From Williamwhitmania taraxaci (GTDB lineage Bacteria; Bacteroidota; Bacteroidia; Bacteroidales; Williamwhitmaniaceae): DNA of 64,000 nt. This document shows, in pieces, positions 35,280 through 44,131 of the stretch. Numbering within the stretch: position 1 is the first letter of the stretch; each line of letters opens with the position of its first letter. The notes under the pieces were generated by a model. The model saw only the letters and a list, made by a program, of their open reading frames with translations, did no database searches and was not told the origin of the DNA. The translations under genes were made by a program, and so were the position numbers. Location: positions 1-64,000 of the forward strand of contig NZ_FMYP01000012.1 of NCBI RefSeq assembly GCF_900096565.1. Reading direction: 5' to 3'.

Positions 35280-35798
35280 TTATTCCTCCTTATACCAACT
35301 CGAATACATTAGGTAGTTCTTGGCAATGCGTTGATTGATTTCTTGGGCTTGGGCAGGATCGACCTTTTTTACAAATTTTGCTGGTACACCTGCGTAAATA
35401 CTACCAGGTTCAATAATAGTGTTGCTGAGCACAAGTGCATTTGCCGCAATTATTGCACCTTCCCCAACTACGGCACCATCCAAAACAGTTGCCCCCATGC
35501 CGATAAGTGCTCCATCCCTTACCGATGCCCCATGAATGGTTACATTGTGACCAATGGAAACGTCGTTTCCGATTTCGATCGTTGATTTTTGGTAGAGGCA
35601 ATGCAGCACTGCACCATCCTGTACATTCACTCTGTTCCCAATGGTAATTGTATTTACGTCGCCGCGCAAAACTGTATTGAACCAAATACTGCAATCATCT
35701 CCAATAATTACCTCTCCAATTATGGTTGCGTTTTCTGCCAAGTAGCAGTTATTGCCAATTTTAGGAGTAAAGCCTCTTAGCGATTTTATTAGTGCCAT
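35280..35798 (-). CDS. Gamma-class carbonic anhydrase family protein
   Basis: The 172-residue left-handed beta-helix protein has hexapeptide repeats (IGEVIIGDDCSIW, IGNRVNVQDGAVLHC, IGNDVSIGHNVTIHG). The three zinc His are in place (66, 84, 89). Many members are active or act as acetyltransferase-like or storage proteins, so activity is likely but not sure. ATG 35798 is chosen over the longer frame to 35870, which adds 24 residues that do not match the family. Confidence 0.9.
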   Translation of the reverse strand: MALIKSLRGFTPKIGNNCYLAENATIIGEVIIGDDCSIWFNTVLRGDVNTITIGNRVNVQDGAVLHCLYQKSTIEIGNDVSIGHNVTIHGASVRDGALIGMGATVLDGAVVGEGAIIAANALVLSNTIIEPGSIYAGVPAKFVKKVDPAQAQEINQRIAKNYLMYSSWYKEE

Positions 35799-35809
35799 TT
35801 TTTTGATTT

Positions 35810-35817
35810 CAAAGTTA
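35810..35817 (-). promoter_or_regulatory. -7 box of the carbonic anhydrase gene
   Basis: Minus-strand TAACTTTG matches TAnnTTTG, 12 nt before the start. Confidence 0.6.
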
Positions 35818-35993
35818 GCGGTTGTTTGGTTATTTTCGCCGTGTTTACAGGCTATTGTGTTTAACAACATTGAACCAAAAAGGTTTGGAACCGTAATTAT
35901 TGGACAACTTTCATGTTGAAACCCTATGGGCTAAATCGATTGCGGTTTTTAAAAAAAAGTTGACTTTTGATATCGCTTGATAACTAAAAACGC

Positions 35994-36081
35994 TAAATTT
36001 GTGAACATTTTCACATCATCTGGATAGTGTTAGGTTTGCTGTTTTACAACAGGTTATGATGGCAAGATATCCTAACGCTAT
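35994..36081 (+). promoter_or_regulatory. korA promoter box and structured 5' leader
   Basis: The -7 box TAAATTTG (35994-36001) is followed by a leader of about 115 nt. GTGAA-CATT-TTCAC forms a small hairpin at 36001-36014. ATAGTGTTAGG (36024-36034) pairs with CCTAACGCTAT (36071-36081) with one G-T pair. Inside this stem, CTGTT-TTAC-AACAG (36039-36052) makes a second hairpin. A regulatory role is inferred from the layout; no known riboswitch class was recognised. Confidence 0.5.
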
Positions 36082-36122
36082 ATAAATACCAGAGGATGGG
36101 TTTAACTAAAAAATAGTTTACT

Positions 36123-37973
36123 ATGGACCAAAATGTAAATCGGGTTGAAATTGAGGAGGTTGCAATTCGCTTTTGCGGAGATTCCGGCGATGGAATGCAG
36201 CTCACCGGTACCTTATTTTCCGACACTTCAGCCTTGGTTGGTAATGGTGTATCAACCTTTCCTGATTATCCTGCCGAAATTCGTGCACCGCAAGGAACGG
36301 TGAGTGGCGTTTCTGGTTTTCAGGTAAATCTGGGAAGCGTTAAAATATTTACGCCAGGCGATTACTGCGATGTCCTTGTGGCTATGAACCCTGCAGCTCT
36401 TAGGGCTAATGCCAAGTGGGTAAAAAAGGGTGGCTCAATTATTTTGGATGCTGATACCTTTAATGAGAAAGGTATCGTACGTGCTGGATTTAAAACTCTT
36501 GATCCTATTGAGGAAATGAAGCTTTCCGATTACCACGTTCTTTTTTCGCCAATTACTACGCTGACCAAGGAGAGTTTAAAGGAATCCGAGATGGATAATA
36601 AGAGTATTCTTCGTTGCAAGAATATGTTTGCTCTCGGAATGGTTTACTATATGTTTGATAGGCCAATGGAGCATACCGTGGCCTATTTTGATAAGAAATT
36701 TGGTAAAAAACCTTTTGTAGTTGCTGCAAACAAAAAGGTTCTTTACGATGGGTTCAATTATGCAAGTAATATACACGCATTACCAAGCCGCTATAGCGTT
36801 GCACCTGCTCACCAAGAAAAGGGGGTTTACCGTAATATCAATGGTAATACTGCTGTTGCTTGGGGGTTAATTGCTGCTTCCGAAAAGTCAGGATTACCTC
36901 TTTTCTGCGGATCGTATCCTATTACTCCTGCTACCGAAATTCTTTATGAACTTGCAAAGCGTAAGGACTTAGGCGTTAAAACATTACAGGCAGAGGATGA
37001 AATCGCCGGTATTTGCACCGCTATTGGTGCTTCTTTTGCTGGTAACTTTGCTGTTACCACAACCTCAGGACCTGGCCTTTCCTTAAAATCGGAGGCACTT
37101 GGTCTTGCAGTAATGACCGAATTGCCTCTTGTGATTGTTAACGTTCAGCGTGGTGGTCCATCAACTGGGTTACCTACCAAAACTGAGCAAAGCGACTTGA
37201 ATCAAGCATTATGGGGAAGGAATGGAGAGTGCCCTATGGTTGTGATTGCTGCCAGCACACCTTCCAACTGCTTCGATTATGCGTTTATGTCCGGTAAGAT
37301 TGCCCTTGAACATATGACCCCTGTGTTGTTGTTAACAGATGGCTTTATTGCCAATGGTTCTCAACCTTGGAAAGTGCCAAGTATGAAGGATTTTCCTTCA
37401 ATAAAGGCTCCGGTTGTACCTGAAGGTAGTTTGGATTTCGCCCCTTATAAACGTAATCCCGAGACACTAGCTCGCTTCTGGGCTTTGCCTGGTACAAAGG
37501 GACTCGAGCATCGTTTAGGTGGTTTGGAAAAACAAGATGTTACCGGTTCTGTGTCGCAGGATCCTGCTAACCACGAATTAATGGTTAAGACTCGTGCTGA
37601 TAAGGTTCAACGTGTGGCTAATTTTGTACCAGAGCAAGATTTGATTGGCGATAATGAGGGCGATTTGCTCGTGATTGGCTGGGGTGGTACTTATGGCCAC
37701 TTGGTTAGCGCCGTGAGCAGACTTCGTGCCGATGGCAAGAAGGTAAGTTTGTGCCATATTCATTATATTAACCCACTTCCAAGAAATTTGGCCGAGATAT
37801 TTAAACGGTTTAAGAAATTGGTTGTTTGTGAGTTAAATAGTGGTCAGATGGCTAATTATTTAAAGATAAATCACCAAGAATTTGAATATCATATGGTGAA
37901 TAAGGTTCAAGGTCTTCCATTTACCGTGGTTGAACTTACTGAAAAATTTAACAATATTTTGGAGGGCAAATAG
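36123..37973 (+). CDS. korA: 2-oxoacid:ferredoxin oxidoreductase, alpha subunit (gamma-alpha fusion)
   Basis: The 616-residue subunit joins a gamma domain (about 10-190, RFCGDSGDGMQLTG, PAEIRAPQGTVSGVSGFQ) to an alpha domain (about 220-610) with GSYPITPATEILYELA, EDEIAGICTAIGASFAG and TTTSGPGLSLK. With KorB it oxidises 2-oxoglutarate (or another 2-oxoacid) to acyl-CoA, passing electrons to ferredoxin. The precise substrate cannot be told from sequence alone. No delta ferredoxin subunit is encoded here. korB starts 2 nt after its stop. Confidence 0.93.
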   Translation: MDQNVNRVEIEEVAIRFCGDSGDGMQLTGTLFSDTSALVGNGVSTFPDYPAEIRAPQGTVSGVSGFQVNLGSVKIFTPGDYCDVLVAMNPAALRANAKWVKKGGSIILDADTFNEKGIVRAGFKTLDPIEEMKLSDYHVLFSPITTLTKESLKESEMDNKSILRCKNMFALGMVYYMFDRPMEHTVAYFDKKFGKKPFVVAANKKVLYDGFNYASNIHALPSRYSVAPAHQEKGVYRNINGNTAVAWGLIAASEKSGLPLFCGSYPITPATEILYELAKRKDLGVKTLQAEDEIAGICTAIGASFAGNFAVTTTSGPGLSLKSEALGLAVMTELPLVIVNVQRGGPSTGLPTKTEQSDLNQALWGRNGECPMVVIAASTPSNCFDYAFMSGKIALEHMTPVLLLTDGFIANGSQPWKVPSMKDFPSIKAPVVPEGSLDFAPYKRNPETLARFWALPGTKGLEHRLGGLEKQDVTGSVSQDPANHELMVKTRADKVQRVANFVPEQDLIGDNEGDLLVIGWGGTYGHLVSAVSRLRADGKKVSLCHIHYINPLPRNLAEIFKRFKKLVVCELNSGQMANYLKINHQEFEYHMVNKVQGLPFTVVELTEKFNNILEGK

Positions 37974-37975
37974 TC

Positions 37976-39010
37976 ATGGCAGAAGTTGTAAAATTCACCC
38001 CGCAAGATTTCAAGAGTGATCAGGAAGTTAAATGGTGTCCAGGATGCGGTGATCATGCTATTTTGAGTTCGGTTCAAAAGGCACTACCTGAAGTTGCTTC
38101 GACACTGCACTATACCAAGGAACGGTTTGTGTTTGTTTCGGGTATTGGATGCTCTTCGCGTTTTCCTTATTACATGAACACTTACGGGTTTCATGGTATT
38201 CACGGTCGTGCTGCTGCTATTGCTACAGGAGTAAAGGTGGCGAACCCCACTCTCAGCGTTTGGGAGATTACTGGTGACGGTGATGCACTGGCCATTGGTG
38301 GGAACCACTTCATTCATGCCGTACGTCGTAATATCGATATTAATATTATTCTCTTCAATAACGAGATTTACGGTCTTACCAAAGGTCAATATTCTCCTAC
38401 ATCCAAGATGGGGGTTATTACCAAGACTTCACCTTTTGGAACAGTGGAGCATCCTTTTCGCCCAGGGGAACTCGTTATTGGTGCGCAAGGTAAGTTCTTC
38501 GCTCGTTCCCTCGATGCAGAAGTTAAGTTGAGTACTGAAATACTAGTTGAAGCAGCAAAGCATGATGGCACTTCGGTGGTTGAAATGCTGGTAAATTGCG
38601 TTATCTATAATGACCGTACTCATGCTAATTTTACTGACAAAGATGTACGCGAAGATCGGGTAATTGTGCTTCGACATGGAGAAAAGATGTTGTTTGGTAA
38701 GAATAAAGACAAGGGGCTTATTCTTGATGGTCAGGCACTTCGTTTAAAGGTCGTTACTGTTGGTCAAGATGGTTATACCCTTGATGATATCCTAGTTCAC
38801 GATGCAACAAATCCAAATCCAGGTTTACACATGATGCTCGTTAATATGGAGTATCCTGAGTTGCCTGTTGCACTTGGGGTTATTCGTAAGGTAAAGGACA
38901 CAACCTACGATGATAATGTTCGTGACCAGGTCCTTGACGTTCAGAAGAAAGCAAAGATTCACAGTATGGATGAGTTGCTTCGTAGCGGTGAGACTTGGGA
39001 AGTAAAGTAA
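37976..39010 (+). CDS. korB: 2-oxoacid:ferredoxin oxidoreductase, beta subunit
   Basis: The 344-residue thiamine diphosphate subunit has KWCPGCGDHAIL (Cys21, Cys24) and GIGCSSRFPYY (Cys59), with Cys208 in VNCVIYND. These four residues should hold the 4Fe-4S cluster. ITGDGDALAIGGNH (TPP/Mg motif, GDGD at 100-103) and NNEIYGLTKGQYSPT match the Kor/Por beta family. It works with KorA. A strong terminator follows. Confidence 0.94.
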   Translation: MAEVVKFTPQDFKSDQEVKWCPGCGDHAILSSVQKALPEVASTLHYTKERFVFVSGIGCSSRFPYYMNTYGFHGIHGRAAAIATGVKVANPTLSVWEITGDGDALAIGGNHFIHAVRRNIDINIILFNNEIYGLTKGQYSPTSKMGVITKTSPFGTVEHPFRPGELVIGAQGKFFARSLDAEVKLSTEILVEAAKHDGTSVVEMLVNCVIYNDRTHANFTDKDVREDRVIVLRHGEKMLFGKNKDKGLILDGQALRLKVVTVGQDGYTLDDILVHDATNPNPGLHMMLVNMEYPELPVALGVIRKVKDTTYDDNVRDQVLDVQKKAKIHSMDELLRSGETWEVK

Positions 39011-39032
39011 ACTTTACTTGCAAATAATATAG

Positions 39033-39060
39033 AATAAGGAGCCCTTCGAGGCTCCTTATT
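39033..39060 (+). terminator. Terminator of korAB
   Basis: AATAAGGAGCC (39033-39043) pairs with GGCTCCTTATT (39050-39060), 22 nt past the korB stop, and is followed by TGTTAGG. Confidence 0.82.
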
Positions 39061-39115
39061 TGTTAGGTAGTAGTTCCAAATTGTTATATTTATCCAAATT
39101 CTAATACACCGTAAG

Positions 39116-42109
39116 ATGGCTCCTCATAGTAATTATTTTCACGATGTTAATTTGGACTTTAGCGATACGCAGTTTGATCTACTGATGCAAAAGCGTATTC
39201 ATAAGGTTTTGCTAATATGTTCTAGTTATGATGCCTTTATGCTGGAAGAGGATGGCCGCATTGAGGAGTTAATCTTCAATGAGTATGTCCTTCATAATCT
39301 TCGGTATCCACCTTCATTTGTTCGGGCATCTTCGGCAACAGAAGCTATTGATGTGCTTCAATCAGAGCCTATTGATCTCGTAATCTCGATGCTTAATATT
39401 GGGGAGATTGATACCTTTGAAATGGCTAAAATGATGAAGTCGATCTGCCCTCAGGTACCCATTGCTGTGCTTACCCATTTTTCTCGAGAGGTTTCACTTA
39501 AACTGGAGAAGGAAGATCTTAGCGCGGTTGATTTTGTTTTTTCTTGGCTGGGTAATTCTGAACTACTTTTATCTATTATAAAGTTGATCGAAGATAGGAT
39601 GAACGCCGAACACGATATACTTGAAGTGGGCGTCCAGACGATAATCCTTGTGGAGGATTCCATACGTTACTATTCCTCTTATTTGCCACATATATATAAG
39701 GTTGTGCTTCAGCAATCCAAAATGTCGATGCGGGAGGCTTTGAATGAGCAGCAGCAGATGCTGCGTATGCGCGGTCGGCCAAAAATATTGCTGGCCACTA
39801 ATTTCGAAGAGGCCAAAGAGCTGTATGATAAATATAAAGACCATCTTTTAGGCGTTATTAGCGATATTACCTATAAGATGGCCAGGGAGGATACGTTTAA
39901 AGTTAAGGCTGGATTCGAACTGTGCAGAATGGTGCGCAGCGATGATCCACATATGCCCTTTATTCTGCAATCGTCCGATAAGAGTAATAGTGAAAATGCA
40001 AGGGAATTGGGCGTAGGCTTTATCTACAAATATTCGCGAACCCTTTATAGTGAACTACGCCATTTCATTGTTAGCCAATTTGCCTTTGGCGATTTTATTT
40101 TTATTGATCCAGAAACAGGCCAAACAGTTGGACGAGCTAATAATTTAGAGGCAATGCAAGCGATAATTTTGACTATTCCCGATAGTTCCTTGCAATACCA
40201 TGCGAGCCGTAACCATATATCTAAGTGGCTTTTTGCACGTGCTCTTTTCCCTGTAGCTGAGATTTTTAAGAGAATAACGCCTGAAGATTTCCAGGACTTG
40301 GTCCAAGTAAGGCAGTATATACACCAGTCGATTTCAAATTTTCGGTTTAAAGCGGGCCGTGGAGTAATTTCAAAATTCGATAGAACTACCTATAATAAGT
40401 ATCTAACTTTTGCTCGCATAGGTGATGGTTCCTTGGGGGGTAAAGCTCGCGGCCTAGCCTTTATCAACAATATCCTTAATAAGCATAAACTGTTTGATAA
40501 ATACCCCGGTATCCTTATTACCATTCCTCGGACGGTCGTTCTTTCTACGGATATATTTGATGAGTTTATGGAATCAAACGGCTTATCGCAGCTTGTTCTC
40601 GATGATTTATCCGACGAGGAGATTCTTCGACGGTTTCTTGACTGCCCGCTACCCGAAAAAGTAATCCCCGACCTACAGACATTTATTGGGGTGGTATCTA
40701 ATCCTATAGCGGTGCGATCCTCCAGTAAACTTGAGGATTCTTACTATCAGCCATTTGCAGGGATTTATTCTACTTATATGATACCGAGAAGTTGCGACGA
40801 CAAACGTGTGTTTTTGCTTCTTTGTCAGGCTATTAAGAGTGTTTATGCTTCTGTTTTTTATCGCAGCAGCAAAGCCTATATTGCCGCTACTTCCAATGTG
40901 ATTGATGAGGAGAAAATGGGAATTGTGTTGCAAGAGGTAACTGGAAGTCAACATGAAAATCTGTTTTACCCTACAGTTTCGGGAGTAGCACGGTCAATCA
41001 ATTTTTATCCTATTGGCTCGGAAAAAGCAGAGCATGGTATTGCCAGTATTGCTTATGGCCTAGGTAAATACATTGTTGATGGAGGTATTTCCCTTCGGTT
41101 TTCACCACGATTCCCTAAAAAGGTGCTTCAACTCAGCACACCAGAGATGGCCTTGCGTGATACTCAAAAGATATTCTTTGGCCTTGACCTTTCCCCTGAA
41201 ACATTTGTGCCTTCCACTGACGATGGTGTTAATCTACGTAAAATGGAAATTGCTGATGCTCCAGAAGATAGTGTCAGGCATGTGGCTTCTTCTTACGATC
41301 ACCAGAGTGGGGTTATTATGGATACTTTATCTGGGCTTGGCCCTCGTGTGGTTACCTTTTCGAATATTCTTAAGCATAAAACCTTTCCTCTGGCCGAAAT
41401 ACTTGCTGAATTACTGGAAATAGGACAGCGAGAAATGAATAACTCTATCGAAATTGAGTTTGCCATTAATTTGGAAACCCCCAAAGGGCAACCAAAAGTC
41501 TTTAGTTTCCTCCAGATTCGTCCAATTGTTGAGGCAGATCAACTGGAAGAGTTTTCTTGGGATGGAGTTGATCTTTCCAAAGCCCTCGTGTATTCCGAAT
41601 CGGCATTGGGCAATGGTCGAATCCACAATATCGTTGACTTTATTTACGTGAAGCCTGAGTCCTTTGATGCAGCAAAATCGATGGAAATTGCTGCAGAAAT
41701 GGAGGAACTAAACGCCAGATTTATACAACTCAAGCGGAACTACGTGCTTGTCGGACCCGGAAGATGGGGGTCAAGCGATTCTTGGCTGGGTATTCCCGTA
41801 AAATGGTCGCAGATATCAGAGGCAAGGGTGATTGTAGAGGCTGGTCAGAAAAATTTCCGCGTCGACCCAAGTCAGGGTACGCACTTTTTTCAAAATCTCA
41901 CCGCTTTTGGCATCGGCTACCTCACCATTAATCCGTTTTTGGGGGATGGAGTATTCAATCAGGACCTGCTGGACTCTATGCCCACCGAGTATGAGTCGGA
42001 TCAGATACGTTGGGTTCGCTTTGACAATCCTCTTGACATCATTATTGATGGTAAGAAAAGCAGAGGCTTGTTACTGCAGAATACCGAAATGGAAAAACCT
42101 TCAGAATAG
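39116..42109 (+). CDS. Double receiver-like protein with a PEP-synthase/PPDK ATP-binding domain
   Basis: The 997-residue protein starts with a receiver-like domain (about 28-160) that lacks the acidic pair and phospho-Asp (LVISMLNIG in its place). A second receiver domain follows (about 173-325), which keeps Glu180-Asp181, Asp250 in GVISDITY and Lys305. The PPDK_N ATP-grasp domain is at about 435-800, with GDGSLGGKARGLAFINN, IAVRSSSKLEDSYYQ (531-544) and MGIVLQEVTG. No phospho-His swivelling domain with the TxGGxTSHAAI-type motif and no PEP-binding barrel were found, so it is not a normal PEP synthase. A phosphotransfer or regulatory role is likely. It follows korAB, behind its own start. Confidence 0.78.
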   Translation: MAPHSNYFHDVNLDFSDTQFDLLMQKRIHKVLLICSSYDAFMLEEDGRIEELIFNEYVLHNLRYPPSFVRASSATEAIDVLQSEPIDLVISMLNIGEIDTFEMAKMMKSICPQVPIAVLTHFSREVSLKLEKEDLSAVDFVFSWLGNSELLLSIIKLIEDRMNAEHDILEVGVQTIILVEDSIRYYSSYLPHIYKVVLQQSKMSMREALNEQQQMLRMRGRPKILLATNFEEAKELYDKYKDHLLGVISDITYKMAREDTFKVKAGFELCRMVRSDDPHMPFILQSSDKSNSENARELGVGFIYKYSRTLYSELRHFIVSQFAFGDFIFIDPETGQTVGRANNLEAMQAIILTIPDSSLQYHASRNHISKWLFARALFPVAEIFKRITPEDFQDLVQVRQYIHQSISNFRFKAGRGVISKFDRTTYNKYLTFARIGDGSLGGKARGLAFINNILNKHKLFDKYPGILITIPRTVVLSTDIFDEFMESNGLSQLVLDDLSDEEILRRFLDCPLPEKVIPDLQTFIGVVSNPIAVRSSSKLEDSYYQPFAGIYSTYMIPRSCDDKRVFLLLCQAIKSVYASVFYRSSKAYIAATSNVIDEEKMGIVLQEVTGSQHENLFYPTVSGVARSINFYPIGSEKAEHGIASIAYGLGKYIVDGGISLRFSPRFPKKVLQLSTPEMALRDTQKIFFGLDLSPETFVPSTDDGVNLRKMEIADAPEDSVRHVASSYDHQSGVIMDTLSGLGPRVVTFSNILKHKTFPLAEILAELLEIGQREMNNSIEIEFAINLETPKGQPKVFSFLQIRPIVEADQLEEFSWDGVDLSKALVYSESALGNGRIHNIVDFIYVKPESFDAAKSMEIAAEMEELNARFIQLKRNYVLVGPGRWGSSDSWLGIPVKWSQISEARVIVEAGQKNFRVDPSQGTHFFQNLTAFGIGYLTINPFLGDGVFNQDLLDSMPTEYESDQIRWVRFDNPLDIIIDGKKSRGLLLQNTEMEKPSE

Positions 42110-42166
42110 TATTCTTTAACATGCTCTTTTCATTTGATAAATCGTTAATAACCATTTAAATTTACA

Positions 42167-42206
42167 GAGTAATTGTAAGCGTAAATCGTTTGCGCTTGAA
42201 TTACTC
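42167..42206 (+). promoter_or_regulatory. Interrupted inverted repeat in the gdhA leader
   Basis: GAGTAATT (42167-42174) and AAGCG (42177-42181) pair with CGCTT (42193-42197) and AATTACTC (42199-42206), with a small asymmetric bulge. A TAAATTTA-like box lies directly upstream. It could be a transcription-factor site or an RNA stem near the gdhA mRNA 5' end. Confidence 0.5.
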
Positions 42207-42243
42207 AAACGTATTCTTCCAAAAAACTAAAAACCTTTAAGCG

Positions 42244-43581
42244 ATGAATGTACAGAAATTAATGTCCGAGCTTGAAAAAAAGCACCCAGGCGAAAGAGAA
42301 TACCTCCAAGCAGTGCACGAGGTATTAGAGTCAATTGAAGAAATTTATAACCAACACCCAGAATTTGAGTCTGCAAAGATCATCGAGAGATTGGTTGAGC
42401 CAGATAGATCATTCACTTATAGAGTGGCTTGGGTAGATGATGAAGGAACTGTTCAAGTTAACCTTGCTTACCGTTTCCAATTTAATAATGCGATTGGACC
42501 TTATAAAGGTGGTTTGAGGTTTCACCCAAGTGTAACTCCTAGTATTCTTAAATTCTTAGGTTTCGAGCAGACCTTTAAGAATGCACTTACCACACTTCCT
42601 ATGGGTGGTGCAAAGGGTGGTTCCGATTTCAATCCAAAGGGTAAGAGCGATGGTGAAATAATGCGTTTTTGCCAAGCCTTTATGACCGAATTATGGAGAG
42701 TGATTGGTCCTCAAACCGACGTTCCTGCTGGTGATATTGGAGTTGGTGGTCGCGAAATTGGATACCTTTACGGTATGTACCGCAAACTTGCTCAAGAAAA
42801 TACTGGTGTTCTTACCGGAAAAAGTTTAACATGGGGCGGTTCACTTATTCGTCCTGAAGCTACTGGATTTGGTGGTATTTACTTTGTTGAGGCCATGCTT
42901 GCTACCCGCAAGACGAACTTTAAGGGTAAAACTGTATCTGTATCTGGTTTCGGTAACGTGGCTTGGGGTGCTGCTCTTAAGGCTACAGAAAAGGGTGCTA
43001 AGGTTATCGCTCTTTCTGGTCCTGACGGCTACATCTTTGATGAGGCTGGTATGACCCAAGAGAAGATTGCATACATGCTTGATCTCCGTAATTCGAATCA
43101 AGATGTTGTTGCTCCTTACGCAACGAAGTTCCCAGGTGCTAAGTTTGTAGCTGGTAAGAAACCTTGGGAAGTTAAGGTTGATATCGCTCTTCCTTGCGCA
43201 ACCCAGAATGAACTTAACGGTGACGACGCTCAAACTCTTCTTAAGAATGGCGTTATGTGCGTTGGCGAAATCTCCAACATGGGTTGTACTCCAGAAGCTA
43301 TTGCTGCATTTATTAAAGCTAAGATTCTATATGCTCCAGGAAAGGCAGTTAATGCAGGTGGCGTAGCTACATCTGGTCTTGAAATGAGCCAAAATAGCAT
43401 GAAACTAAGCTGGTCAGCTGAAGAAGTTGATGCTAAACTACAATCAATTATGCACAGCATTCATGTGGCATGTGTTGAACATGGTACAGGTAAGGATGGA
43501 TTCATTAACTACGTTAATGGTGCAAACATTGCAGGCTTCATGAAAGTTGCGAAAGCAATGGTTGAGCAAGGTGTTATTTAA
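42244..43581 (+). CDS. gdhA: NADP-type glutamate dehydrogenase
   Basis: The 445-residue enzyme makes glutamate from 2-oxoglutarate and ammonia (or the reverse). GGLRFHPSVTPSILKFLGFEQTFKNALT, PMGGAKGGSDFNPKGKS (catalytic Lys region), PAGDIGVGGREIGYLYG and GFGNVAWGAALKATEKGAKV (Rossmann) are in family order. The length and sequence pattern match the small NADP-type hexameric class. The coenzyme is inferred from family. The A/T-rich leader is described separately. Confidence 0.95.
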   Translation: MNVQKLMSELEKKHPGEREYLQAVHEVLESIEEIYNQHPEFESAKIIERLVEPDRSFTYRVAWVDDEGTVQVNLAYRFQFNNAIGPYKGGLRFHPSVTPSILKFLGFEQTFKNALTTLPMGGAKGGSDFNPKGKSDGEIMRFCQAFMTELWRVIGPQTDVPAGDIGVGGREIGYLYGMYRKLAQENTGVLTGKSLTWGGSLIRPEATGFGGIYFVEAMLATRKTNFKGKTVSVSGFGNVAWGAALKATEKGAKVIALSGPDGYIFDEAGMTQEKIAYMLDLRNSNQDVVAPYATKFPGAKFVAGKKPWEVKVDIALPCATQNELNGDDAQTLLKNGVMCVGEISNMGCTPEAIAAFIKAKILYAPGKAVNAGGVATSGLEMSQNSMKLSWSAEEVDAKLQSIMHSIHVACVEHGTGKDGFINYVNGANIAGFMKVAKAMVEQGVI

Positions 43582-43606
43582 TTGTACACTTAGCAACTAA
43601 ATATTT

Positions 43607-43630
43607 GGGGGGACTTCGGTCCCCTCTTTT
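43607..43630 (+). terminator. Terminator of gdhA
   Basis: GGGGAC (43609-43614), a TTCG tetraloop and GTCCCC (43619-43624), followed by TCTTTT, 25 nt past the gdhA stop. Confidence 0.85.
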
Positions 43631-43694
43631 ATTATGGGGCCAATGAACTCCATCCGAATCTTTTTGTTATTCAGTTCAAAATACACATACTAAG

Positions 43695-44105
43695 ATGGAA
43701 ACGGTAAGAACAAAGTATATTGGAGATCTTCGAACAGAAGCAACTCATGTGCGCTCGAGTGTGAAAATTACCACTGATGCGCCAGTTGATAATCAGGGAA
43801 AAGGAGAGTTTTTTTCACCTACCGATTTATTAGCTACTTCTTTGGGAAGTTGTATGCTTACTATTATGGGAATATCGGCTCGAACTCATGGGTTCAATAT
43901 CGATGGAACTGAGGTAAGTATTACTAAAGTTATGGGAACTGAACCGAGAAGGGTTGTTGAGGTGGTTGTGGAGCTTACATTTCCTCACAACAACTACTCT
44001 GCCAAGGAGCGGAAGTTGCTTCAACTTTCGGCTAAGGAGTGTCCTGTTGCTAATAGCTTACACCCAGATCTAAAACAGAATATTATTTTCAAGTTTAAGG
44101 AATAA
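43695..44105 (+). CDS. OsmC/Ohr-family thiol peroxidase-like protein
   Basis: The 136-residue product has the two catalytic Cys at Cys53 (GSCMLTIMG) and Cys116 (KECPVANSL), with the family helix TDLLATSLGSCM. OsmC proteins reduce organic hydroperoxides, and the sequence type (YhfA-like) is more general than Ohr. The gene is separate, with its own bidirectional terminator before convergent fabD. Confidence 0.9.
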   Translation: METVRTKYIGDLRTEATHVRSSVKITTDAPVDNQGKGEFFSPTDLLATSLGSCMLTIMGISARTHGFNIDGTEVSITKVMGTEPRRVVEVVVELTFPHNNYSAKERKLLQLSAKECPVANSLHPDLKQNIIFKFKE

Positions 44106-44107
44106 AA

Positions 44108-44129
44108 AAAGGCGGGGTAACCCGCCTTT
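44108..44129. terminator. Bidirectional terminator between osmC-like gene and fabD
   Basis: AAAGGCGGG (44108-44116) pairs with CCCGCCTTT (44121-44129), loop GTAA, with T/A runs on both sides of the convergent stops. Confidence 0.85.
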
Positions 44130-44131
44130 CT

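Noticed and set aside
39116-42109. Complete phosphoenolpyruvate synthase
   Set aside because: Only the ATP-grasp part is seen; the phospho-His and PEP-binding domains were not found.
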